In this document: one piece after another, positions 1 through 5,881 of the stretch
How positions within the stretch are numbered: position 1 is the first letter of the stretch
Layout of the letters: each line of letters starts with the position of its first letter
NCBI GenBank assembly: GCA_038257655.1
Contig: JBBSJC010000328.1
Span: 1-9,035 of the forward strand
Length of the DNA: 9,035 nt
Source of the DNA: DASUME01 sp038257655
GTDB taxonomy: Bacteria; Myxococcota_A; Polyangia; Polyangiales; DASUME01
Direction of reading: 5' to 3'
Position numbers and translations under genes: made by a program
Notes under the pieces: generated by a model
Databases searched by the model: none
What the model was told of the DNA's origin: nothing
The model's input: the letters and a program-made list of their open reading frames with translations, nothing else

Positions 1-996
1 GAGATTTACGACGCGAGTGGCATGCCGCGGGATCTGTTTCAGGTCGTCACGGGCGACGGACCGACAGGGGCCGCCTTGATCGACGCCCACCCGGACAAGC
101 TCGTGTTCACCGGCGCCGTATCGACCGGCAAGCGCGTCGCTGCCGCTTGTGGCGAGCGTCTGATCCCTTGCACGATGGAGCTCGGCGGGAAGGCTGCGGC
201 CATCGTCTGCGAGGATGCTGACATCGAGCGCAGCGCCCAGGCGATCGTGTTCGGCGGCTTTGCAAACAGCGGGCAAGTTTGTATCTCGGTGGAGCGCGTG
301 TATGCGCATCGCTCGGTGTACGCGCCGCTGGTCGAACGCATCACGGAGCTCACCAAAGCCCTGCGACCGGGCGATCCGGCAACCAGTGACGTCGACGTCG
401 GTGCGATGATCTTTCCGCGCCAAGTCGAGATCGTCGAAACGTTGCTGGCGGACGCACTCAAACACGGCGCCGAGCTCAAGACGGGAGGCCAACGCAAGCC
501 GGGCAAGGGCCAGTTCTTCGAGCCAACGGTGCTTGCGGGCTGCGCGCAAGACATGCGGGTGATGCGCGAAGAAATCTTCGGGCCGATCGTGCCGATCATG
601 TGCGTGAACACGGAAGACGAGGCGATAGCCTACGCCAACGATTCGCATCTCGGCCTGATGGGTTACGTGTTCACACGTGATCGTTCCCGCGGCCGACGCA
701 TCGCGGAGCAAGTGCGCGCCGGCACGGTGATGGTGAACGACGTGCTCAGCGGTTACGCCTGCCCTGAGGCACCCTTTGGAGGCGTGAAGGAGAGCGGTTT
801 CGGTCGCGTGCACGGCGACGAAGGCCTACGCGATTTGTGCGAAATCCGGCACGTGAACTACAACCGGATCCCGACCACGAGCCGCGAGCCAGTCTGGTTT
901 CCCTACCGCGCGAAGATGCACACCACGATGGAGCGCGTGATGCGTCTGGTGTGGAAGCGGGGCTCTCCGATGAAAAAAATGATCGACCTGCTCTAA
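1..996 (+). CDS. NAD(P)-dependent aldehyde dehydrogenase, 5'-truncated by the window
   Basis: The frame is open from base 1, so about 331 residues of an aldehyde dehydrogenase are visible; family members run about 450-500, so the N-terminal part lies outside. Numbering from base 1, the cofactor-loop pattern FTGAVSTG is at residues 36-43, the general-base Glu is Glu60 in MELGGK, the catalytic Cys is Cys94 in GQVCIS, and the cofactor-binding EEIFGP motif is at 190-195. The FGGVKESGFGR motif near the C-terminus is also typical. The family oxidises aldehydes to carboxylates with NAD(P)+; the substrate cannot be told from sequence alone. After the usual family end there is a basic tail of about 45 residues with WFPYRAK and a Met/Arg/Lys-rich helix, resembling membrane-associating tails of some fatty-aldehyde dehydrogenases (inference). 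The in-frame ATG at 22 is internal, not the start. The gene converges on the FAH-family gene. Confidence 0.95.
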   Translation, partial: EIYDASGMPRDLFQVVTGDGPTGAALIDAHPDKLVFTGAVSTGKRVAAACGERLIPCTMELGGKAAAIVCEDADIERSAQAIVFGGFANSGQVCISVERVYAHRSVYAPLVERITELTKALRPGDPATSDVDVGAMIFPRQVEIVETLLADALKHGAELKTGGQRKPGKGQFFEPTVLAGCAQDMRVMREEIFGPIVPIMCVNTEDEAIAYANDSHLGLMGYVFTRDRSRGRRIAEQVRAGTVMVNDVLSGYACPEAPFGGVKESGFGRVHGDEGLRDLCEIRHVNYNRIPTTSREPVWFPYRAKMHTTMERVMRLVWKRGSPMKKMIDLL

Positions 997-1030
997 GAGC
1001 GCCCGACCTGCTCTAGGAGAGCGCGACCTG
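984..1030. repeat. 20-bp tandem repeat over the dehydrogenase stop codon
   Basis: The unit CGACCTGCTCTAAGAGCGCC at 984-1003 is followed by a near copy at 1004-1023 and a 7-bp partial copy CGACCTG at 1024-1030, giving an exact 20-bp period. Each full copy holds a small palindrome (GCTCT-A-AGAGC at 990-1000; GCTCT-AGG-AGAGC at 1010-1022). The first copy contains the TAA stop at 994-996. The repeat fills most of the gap between two convergent genes. The palindromes lack a T-run, so they are not convincing intrinsic terminators. Most likely it is a small slippage duplication. Confidence 0.8.
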
Positions 1031-1035
1031 AATCA

Positions 1036-1797
1036 CTAAGCCCGCACGATCGGATTGCGCAGGATGCCCACGCTTTGCACTTCGATTTCCACGCTCTGAC
1101 CGGCTAGCAGCGGGCCGACGCCCTCGGGCGTGCCAGTGGCAAGCAGATCACCGGGCTCGAGCGTCATGATCTGCGAGATGAACGCCACGAGCTCGGCGAT
1201 GGGAAACACCATATCGCGCGTGTTGCCCTGCTGCTTGATCGCGCCATTGACGCGCGCGATCACGTCGAGCTGGGTCAAATCGCGATCGGTCTCGATCCAC
1301 GGACCGACCGGGCAAAAGCTATCGAAGCTTTTGGCGCGCGTGAATTGCACGTCTCGTTTCTGTAAGTCGCGCGCGGTCACATCGTTGACGCAGGTGATAC
1401 CGAAGATGCCTGCGCGCGCTTCATTCACGCTGGCATGCTTGAGCTGTTGGCCGATTACCACGCCCACTTCGGCTTCATGTTCGACGCGTTCGCTCATCGC
1501 GGGCAGCAAGATCGGCTGCTCAGGACCGCAGATGGCGCTCGGGGGCTTGAGGAAGAGCAACGGCTCTTTAGGCACTTCGTTACCAAGCTCCTTGGCGTGC
1601 GCAGCGTAGTTGCGACCGACGCAAACGATTTTGCTCGGCGTGACCGGTGCGAGCAGCGTAAGGCCTGCAAGCGGCAGGACGCGCTCGGTGTCCTTTCCTC
1701 CGTCCCACGGAGCGCGCGTCAGAAGCCGAATGTGAGCTTCGTCGACTTGCGAGGCAAAGCAGGGAACCGAGCCATCTAGAACACGAAGGATGCGCAT
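1036..1797 (-). CDS. Fumarylacetoacetate hydrolase (FAH) family protein
   Basis: The 253-residue protein has the layout of the Rv2993c/HpcE/FAHD1-type branch: a small N-terminal domain (about 1-50, DUF2437-like) followed by the FAH catalytic fold. Visible signatures are VGRNYAAHAKELG (60-72), the metal-site segment VEHEAEVGVVIG with Glu108 and Glu110, NDVTARD with Asp139 as the third metal ligand, the substrate-side Lys156 in KSFDSFCPVGP, and TGTPEGVG (221-228). Members are Mg2+/Mn2+-dependent enzymes acting on 2-oxo acids such as acylpyruvates, oxaloacetate or 2-hydroxyhepta-2,4-diene-1,7-dioate; the exact substrate is not readable here. All metal ligands are present, so it should be active. 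It is cytosolic, with no signal peptide. The gene lies 43 nt downstream of the lipoprotein gene on the same strand and may be cotranscribed. The ATG at 1797 has no good Shine-Dalgarno sequence. Confidence 0.95.
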   Translation of the reverse strand: MRILRVLDGSVPCFASQVDEAHIRLLTRAPWDGGKDTERVLPLAGLTLLAPVTPSKIVCVGRNYAAHAKELGNEVPKEPLLFLKPPSAICGPEQPILLPAMSERVEHEAEVGVVIGQQLKHASVNEARAGIFGITCVNDVTARDLQKRDVQFTRAKSFDSFCPVGPWIETDRDLTQLDVIARVNGAIKQQGNTRDMVFPIAELVAFISQIMTLEPGDLLATGTPEGVGPLLAGQSVEIEVQSVGILRNPIVRA

Positions 1798-1840
1798 GCC
1801 CGCGAGCCTACACGAGGGCTATGCCCGTGAAAACCGGCGT

Positions 1841-3076
1841 TCAGCGCGGCGCAATCGTGATGCGTGCGTCCTCTCCCAGGCTGATCGCGCCTCCTTCGCC
1901 GCCGCAGCCCCAACACGTGCTGAACAAGAGCTCCTTCGGCGCATCCGGCTTGTAACCGATCACAAAGGGTGCGTGTTCTTGGGCCGTCTCGAAGCTGCCG
2001 ATCAGGGTGTAGCTGCCATCTCGCAGCGGATACAACACGATCAACAGCGCACCGCGCGGAGTGTCGCCGGACAACACCCAAACTTCTTCGCCATGCACAG
2101 GAGACCAGACGAGCATGGAGGGCGCAGCGACCCACGGCGCCATCCGCGCGCGGGAAGTACGTGCACGGTCAAGGCCCTGATCGAGCTCCTTGGCTGAAAA
2201 TAGGCGAAAAATCTCTGCGACGTCACTCAGCGCCGGCATGCTCTTGAGCACCTCGGCAAGCTTCTCGCGCGATAGCGTTTTCTCGACAAAGCGCTCGCGC
2301 TCGGCTTCTTCGGGATAGGTCAGGTTGTTGCGCTCGCCCCTGCAGCAACGGAACAGTAAGGAACGACTCTTACTATCGGGCGTCGCCGCATCGCGCGCCG
2401 CACAGCGATGTTGTGCAGGCTTGGCGCCAGGACCTGCACCGCGAACCACCGCCGTGCGGAGCGTATCGCCCAGTCCCCGCGTGACCTTGCTATCGGTCCA
2501 CTCGCGACCCAGCGCTCCGAGTGCCAGCACATCGAACGCGCTCCGACAAGCGCCGAGGGAAGCTTTGCAGCGCGCAGGATCGAACTCATTTGCGAGCGCG
2601 GGATACGCCAGGTTTTCATCGCCCTTGCACGCACGCTCCCATTCAAGCTCACTGCACAGCCGTTTGCCCTCGGCCGCGCACAGCGCGCTCGCTTCGCTAC
2701 GATCGACGTCGCTGCGGAATGCCTGTGCCGGATCGTTGGGATAGGGCAGGGCATCGATCTTGAACGCACCCAGCGCGATCGCCACGTCATCGGCTTCGTG
2801 GCTCGGGTCGCGATCCTTCGTGCCAGTCGGGCTGCCCGCGCGCAGTTTTCCCGCCGGGACCGCGATCTCTCGCCCGCGCGTGAGCACTGCTTCTTGGACG
2901 ATGGGCGCAGCCGGCACGCTTGGCTCGGGCAAATCGAGTGCTGGCGCGTCGGTCGCCCGCGATGGCGGTGCGACGCTAGGCTCAGACTGTGCGGCTCTCT
3001 GCTGATCCCTTTCGCAGCCGACAGCGAGCACGCTCAACACGCTGGAGACGAGCGTCTTACTGAGTCCACGTGACAT
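1841..3076 (-). CDS. Lipoprotein with degenerate formylglycine-generating-enzyme-like (SUMF1) domain
   Basis: The protein is about 411 residues from the ATG at 3076; a GTG at 3079 directly before it gives 412 and is the numbering used here. Residues 1-21 are a signal peptide ending in LAVGC, with the probable lipidated Cys22. Residues 25-65 form a Pro/Ala/Ser-rich linker. About 70-250 is SUMF1/FGE-like: IAVPAGKLRAGS opening (72-83), PYPNDP (112-117), GKRLCSELEWERACKG (138-153), GREWTDSK (191-198) and the closing FRCC (243-246). In myxobacteria this fold is often used non-catalytically in surface or kinase-linked proteins. The loss of the usual domain core argues against true sulfatase activation (inference). 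The last 150 residues do not match a family I recognise; they end in a predicted beta-rich segment with CWGCGGEGG (389-397). It is probably anchored in the outer membrane facing the periplasm. Confidence 0.85.
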   Translation of the reverse strand: MSRGLSKTLVSSVLSVLAVGCERDQQRAAQSEPSVAPPSRATDAPALDLPEPSVPAAPIVQEAVLTRGREIAVPAGKLRAGSPTGTKDRDPSHEADDVAIALGAFKIDALPYPNDPAQAFRSDVDRSEASALCAAEGKRLCSELEWERACKGDENLAYPALANEFDPARCKASLGACRSAFDVLALGALGREWTDSKVTRGLGDTLRTAVVRGAGPGAKPAQHRCAARDAATPDSKSRSLLFRCCRGERNNLTYPEEAERERFVEKTLSREKLAEVLKSMPALSDVAEIFRLFSAKELDQGLDRARTSRARMAPWVAAPSMLVWSPVHGEEVWVLSGDTPRGALLIVLYPLRDGSYTLIGSFETAQEHAPFVIGYKPDAPKELLFSTCWGCGGEGGAISLGEDARITIAPR

Positions 3077-3085
3077 CACACCGGG

Positions 3086-3113
3086 ACGCTACCACCTGAG
3101 GCCTGCCCATCAA
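3086..3113 (-). promoter_or_regulatory. Possible sigma70-type promoter of the SUMF1-like lipoprotein gene
   Basis: On the minus strand TTGATG (3113-3108) and TAGCGT (3091-3086) are separated by 16 bp. The match is 4/6 and 3/6 to consensus. A start at about 3080 would give a nearly leaderless mRNA, which fits the absence of a Shine-Dalgarno sequence before the ATG. Weak evidence, by eye only. Confidence 0.25.
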
Positions 3114-3124
3114 GTTTCGTTCAC

Positions 3125-3152
3125 TTGCAGGAGACGCCACGCCGCCTCAAGT
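3125..3152 (+). promoter_or_regulatory. Possible rnpB promoter
   Basis: TTGCAG (3125-3130) and TCAAGT (3147-3152) are spaced by 16 bp and end 6 nt before the expected 5' end of the RNase P RNA at 3159. The -10 match is only 3/6, so the call rests mainly on position relative to P1. Confidence 0.3.
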
Positions 3153-3158
3153 TGCGCC

Positions 3159-3547
3159 GGTCGAAGCGGTCTGGGCGATCGCTCGTGTGCCTCGTGCATG
3201 CGGGAGGAAAGTCCGGGCTCCAATGGGCAGGATGCTCGCTAACGGCGAGTGGGGGCGACCCCGAGGAAAGTGCCACAGAAAACAGACCGCCGCGCTCTTC
3301 TGCAAGGATCCGCGCGGCAAGGGTGAAACGGCGAGGTAAGAGCTCACCGGGCTCGTGGTGACACGAGTCGCACGGCAAACCCCATCCGGAGCAAGACGAA
3401 ATAGGGAAGCGTTCGAGGGTGGCCCGCCCGAGCTTCCGGGTTACGTCGCTTGAGGCACGCGGCAACGCGCGTCCCAGATGAATGATCGCCACTTCGAGGA
3501 CGGTGACGGCCTTGAAGAACAGAACCCGGCTTATGGACTCTTCGACC
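3159..3547 (+). ncRNA. rnpB: RNase P RNA, class A
   Basis: This is the catalytic RNA of RNase P, which removes 5' leaders from pre-tRNA together with the RnpA protein. The diagnostic conserved cores are readable: GAGGAAAGTCCGGGC (3204-3218), CACAGAAAACAGACCGCC near 3274, the GGTAAGAGCTCACCG segment near 3334, GGCAAACCCCATCCGGAGCAA near 3374, and ACAGAACCCGGCTTAT (3519-3534). Helices that pair by eye are P1 (GGTCGAAG 3159-3166 with CTTCGACC 3540-3547), P2 (GGCGATC 3174-3180 with GATCGCC 3484-3490), P4 (around 3210-3218 with 3525-3533), P9 (GGGG-GCGA-CCCC), P12 (GCCGCGC 3289-3295 with GCGCGGC 3312-3318), and a P19 hairpin (CTTCGAGG 3492-3499 with CCTTGAAG 3510-3517). The tRNA-CCA-binding GGT of L15 is at about 3418-3420. 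P3 is unusually short. The length of about 389 nt is close to the 377 nt of E. coli. The ends are set from P1 and could be off by a few bases. No protein gene should be called here. Confidence 0.97.
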
Positions 3548-3586
3548 GCGCTCTCTGCCTGTGATGGGCGGGGGCGCGTTTTTTTT
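3547..3586 (+). terminator. Rho-independent terminator of rnpB
   Basis: A hairpin begins with CGCGC (3547-3551) pairing with GCGCG (3574-3578). It continues with G-C and G-T pairs (TCTC with GGGG) and then CC with GG around a short loop. It is followed directly by eight T residues (3579-3586). The stem starts at the last base of RNase P helix P1, so termination and 3' end formation are tightly coupled. Confidence 0.85.
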
Positions 3587-3611
3587 GCGACGCGTTCCTG
3601 TGCGGCACTTT

Positions 3612-4304
3612 TTATGTGTGCTCGGACGTGGCGGGACTGCGCCGTTCTGGGCGAGCCCAGGGCGCGGCCAGGCCTTCGGCATCGAGGGCATCCAGCCGGT
3701 ACACGTGCTCTGCGCGGATGCTCTTGAACCCGAGCAGACGCGAGCGCATCCCAAGCAGCGGATCGAGCAGACTCGCATCGAGCATTCCCCGCGCCTGCGC
3801 TTCGCTCAACAGCACCTGCAGAGACTGAAGAGCGGCTTGCGGATGGAACACACGTCCCGGCGACAGGAAAAGCTCGGGTCCAATCGCCACAAGCCGACCG
3901 TCAAAGCAGTCTCCTGGGCGCAGCTGCCGATCGGCGCGTCCCATCTTAAAGAGAAAACGGGCGCCGCCGATGCGATCGTACAGCCGTCCAACATCGCCTT
4001 GGCTCGGTTCGAATCTCCAAAGGCTGCGATGGCTGCGCAACCATCCCGCAAGCTCGTGTCGTTCGCTCGCGCTCGGCGCGCTCTCCGCCGCAAAAAGCGC
4101 GATCAATCGTGGCCGATCAGCGCCGCGGGGCGCGCACAGAGCTTGCTCGAAAAAATGCGCGATGCGTGCTTCGTAGTCTTCCGCGCCGCTGACGATCGGC
4201 CCCGTGCGCCGCTCAAAGTCGGCCCGGTACGCTCCAAGCTCGCTCGCGCGGGGTGCGGAAGCGGCCCAGGCGATCGCACGTTCGAACAGCGCAGTACTGA
4301 TCAT
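3612..4304 (-). CDS. Conserved-looking hypothetical protein, 230 residues
   Basis: I do not recognise a named family. The ATG at 4304 (protein starts MISTALFERAIAW) is preferred over the longer frame start at 4409: the 35 extra residues (rich in His, Val and Arg) look like translated intergenic DNA, while the helix-forming sequence begins just after 4304. No signal peptide or membrane segment is visible. The first 100 residues look mainly alpha-helical with motifs YRADFERRTGP and EDYEARIAHFFEQAL. The second part has DCFDGRLVAIG and a SPGRVFHPQAALQSL stretch, followed by a Leu-rich helical region. I recall similar uncharacterised proteins in myxobacteria but cannot confirm this. The gene ends 25 nt from the rnpB terminator and converges on it. 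It is divergent from the 84-aa gene. Frames on the opposite strand across this region are much less protein-like. Confidence 0.75.
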   Translation of the reverse strand: MISTALFERAIAWAASAPRASELGAYRADFERRTGPIVSGAEDYEARIAHFFEQALCAPRGADRPRLIALFAAESAPSASERHELAGWLRSHRSLWRFEPSQGDVGRLYDRIGGARFLFKMGRADRQLRPGDCFDGRLVAIGPELFLSPGRVFHPQAALQSLQVLLSEAQARGMLDASLLDPLLGMRSRLLGFKSIRAEHVYRLDALDAEGLAAPWARPERRSPATSEHT

Positions 4305-4422
4305 GGTCCGATGGATTCTAGCCACCACCTTAGGAATCGCCGCTCCACTCGCAACATTAAGCTCACAGCGCTGAACCCAAAACAGGACATGCAGAGGATG
4401 GCGGTGCAAACTGTCATTCCCC

Positions 4423-4452
4423 TTGCGCCTCCTGCGCCGGGGGGTCTACAAC
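4423..4452 (+). promoter_or_regulatory. Possible promoter of the 84-aa gene
   Basis: TTGCGC (4423-4428) and TACAAC (4447-4452) are 18 bp apart, giving a leader of about 37 nt to the GTG at 4495. The -35 match is 3/6 and the -10 match 4/6. The 190-bp divergent gap 4305-4494 shows no other strong signal. Confidence 0.25.
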
Positions 4453-4494
4453 GCTTCACTGCATCAATTTTGTTGTCCCGTTGGGAGGAGCCCC

Positions 4495-4749
4495 GTGAGG
4501 GAACTAGTTCGCTATCTGCTCGAAAACGCCTACATCGATTTCCGCGGCGATATCGCCTTGGATCAAGTGCGGCAATTCCTTCGAGAGGACGATACCCGCG
4601 AGTCGCGCGCGCTACTCGCCAAGCTCATTGAGGACAAGGGAGTCGACGATCTGCTGCTCGCGCTTGCCGACGTCCTCAAGGAATACATTACTGTCGGCGT
4701 GACAGAGGAAGTCGTTCGCGAACAGCTAATGACTTACAGCGAGAGCTGA
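4495..4749 (+). CDS. Small hypothetical protein, 84 residues, GTG start
   Basis: The start is set by a strong Shine-Dalgarno GGGAGG (4483-4488) six bases before the GTG at 4495; an in-frame TTG at 4423 would add 24 residues of unlikely composition. The product starts VRELVRYLLENAYIDF and is rich in Leu, Asp, Glu and Arg, with no signal peptide, Cys or membrane segment. It is predicted to be almost wholly helical and looks like a soluble cytosolic protein. A repeated pattern of acidic and hydrophobic residues (RGDIALDQVRQFL; KGVDDLLLALADVL; TEEVVREQL) suggests a small helical bundle or adaptor (inference). It is not a family I can name. It lies 86 bp before the DsbA-like lipoprotein gene on the same strand and may share transcripts with it. 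Confidence 0.8.
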   Translation: MRELVRYLLENAYIDFRGDIALDQVRQFLREDDTRESRALLAKLIEDKGVDDLLLALADVLKEYITVGVTEEVVREQLMTYSES

Positions 4750-4795
4750 CCGCTGCCCATCCGCTAAGGCATCGTCGAAAGGCGGTCGTGCGCTT

Positions 4796-4823
4796 TTGCG
4801 CGCGTAATACCCACTGCTAGCAT
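4796..4823 (+). promoter_or_regulatory. Possible promoter of the DsbA-like lipoprotein gene
   Basis: TTGCGC (4796-4801) and an extended -10 TGCTAGCAT (4815-4823; hexamer TAGCAT) are spaced by 16 bp. The start of transcription would be very close to the ATG at 4836. A GCGC-TTTT-GCGC palindrome overlaps the -35. Weak evidence. Confidence 0.25.
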
Positions 4824-4835
4824 CCGCCGGACATC

Positions 4836-5753
4836 ATGCGCTCGTCGTCGCTTCAAGCCTTTCTATCTCGACTTCTGCCGCTCTTGCGGCCCGCGCTACC
4901 CGTGTTGGTCCTGTTCTCTCTCGGCGCAAGCTGCAATGGCGGCACTGCGCCAGGAGAGACGGCGGAGAATAGTAAGACGCCGGCGCAAGCCTCCAAGATC
5001 GAAAAGCTCGCCAATGTCGACACGTCCGCGCTCACTGAGAGTGAGCAACGCGTATGGGCCGACCTTGCCAACGAGCTGCTATCTCCCTGTGGTGAGCCCG
5101 TCAGCGTCGCTCGCTGTGTCAGCGAATCACGCGCTTGCGGCGCCTGCGTGCCAGCGGCGCGCTATCTCGTACGGCTCGTGGCGGAAGGCTTTGAGCAAAC
5201 GGAGATTCGCGACCACTATGCCGCGCGCTTCGACGCCAAGAAAAAGGTCAGCATAGACATCAGCGATGCGCCTATGCGCGGTGCCCCGATGGCGAGCATC
5301 ACAATCGTAGAGTTCAGCGATTTTGAGTGCCCCTACTGCGGTTCTGCCCATCCGATGCTCAAGCAAGTGCTCGAGGAGTTCGATGGCAAGGTAAACCTGG
5401 CCTTCAAGCAGTACCCACTTGAAGCGCACAAGAACGCGATGCCCGCTGCGCGTGCTGCGGTTGCTGCTCAAGCCCAAGGCAAGTTCTGGGAGATGGCGGA
5501 CGAATTGTTCGAGCACCAGCGGGAGCTCAGCCCCGAGAAGATTCGCGAGCTCGCCCAGAAGATCGGCCTCGACCTGCCGAAGTTCGACGCTGACGTTGCA
5601 TCTGAGGCGACACAGGCGCGAGTCGATCGCGATCGCAAGGCGGGTAACGCGGTAGATGTACAAGGAACACCCACCTTGTTCGTCAACGGTCGGCCCTACC
5701 GCGAGGCGCTGCCCAGCTTGAGCAAGTACTTGAAAGAGGAGCTCAGTCAGTAG
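4836..5753 (+). CDS. DsbA-family thioredoxin-fold lipoprotein with N-terminal four-Cys module
   Basis: The 305-residue protein is a probable periplasmic disulfide oxidoreductase or isomerase. Residues 1-32 are an arginine-containing, Leu-rich signal peptide ending in LGASC, so Cys33 is likely lipidated. After a short linker, about 66-133 is a helical module with Cys85, Cys94, Cys101 and Cys104 and the tail VAEGFEQTEIRDHYAARF, which resembles the shape of CcmH/NrfF-type heme-ligation thiol domains (similarity by eye only). The DsbA-like domain spans about 150-304: ITIVEFSDFECPYCG with the CPYC redox pair Cys165/Cys168, the helical insertion 195-265, and the cis-Pro loop GTPTLFVNG with Pro279. 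The family oxidises or shuffles cysteines in exported proteins. The N-terminal cysteines may pass electrons to or from CPYC (inference). It is followed 114 nt later by a TlpA-like gene on the same strand. The ATG at 4836 has only a weak ribosome-binding site. Confidence 0.93.
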   Translation: MRSSSLQAFLSRLLPLLRPALPVLVLFSLGASCNGGTAPGETAENSKTPAQASKIEKLANVDTSALTESEQRVWADLANELLSPCGEPVSVARCVSESRACGACVPAARYLVRLVAEGFEQTEIRDHYAARFDAKKKVSIDISDAPMRGAPMASITIVEFSDFECPYCGSAHPMLKQVLEEFDGKVNLAFKQYPLEAHKNAMPAARAAVAAQAQGKFWEMADELFEHQRELSPEKIRELAQKIGLDLPKFDADVASEATQARVDRDRKAGNAVDVQGTPTLFVNGRPYREALPSLSKYLKEELSQ

Positions 5754-5835
5754 CCCTAAAGCACCGAATGGCTTGAATCCTATGAAATCCTGCGCCTTTC
5801 GATGCTCTAGCTCGGGAAGACGACCTGCGCTGAAT

Positions 5836-5881
5836 CGAGCCCCGTGTCACCGCGTCGGGCTTGAGATATGTGGAAAGCCAC
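5836..5881 (+). promoter_or_regulatory. Tandem hairpins at the TlpA-like gene start
   Basis: CGAGCCC (5836-5842) can pair with GGGCTTG (5857-5863), ending four bases before the ATG at 5868. GTGG-AAAG-CCAC (5870-5881) forms a second hairpin between this ATG and the alternative ATG at 5883, with a GGAAAG Shine-Dalgarno-like element partly in its loop. This could modulate translation initiation. No T-run follows, so it is not a terminator. Structure is read by eye only. Confidence 0.3.

Noticed and set aside
39..611. 190-codon open frame on the minus strand
   Set aside because: It is antisense to the aldehyde dehydrogenase, whose motifs are unambiguous.
2408..3073. 221-codon open frame on the + strand
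   Set aside because: It is antisense to the SUMF1-like lipoprotein gene, Arg-rich and without recognisable motifs.
3125..3492. Open frames on both strands (for example 3121-3492 minus, 3125-3361 plus)
   Set aside because: They lie within the RNase P RNA, whose conserved core and helices explain the sequence; the translations look random.
3561..4631. 356-codon open frame on the + strand
   Set aside because: It is antisense to the 230-aa gene and overlaps the rnpB terminator and the start of the 84-aa gene; its product is Arg/Ser/Ala-rich without motifs, typical of a shadow frame in GC-rich DNA.
4788..4803. GTGCGC-TTTT-GCGCGC palindrome as terminator of the 84-aa gene
   Set aside because: The T residues form the loop and no T-run follows; it is more likely chance or part of the next gene's promoter.
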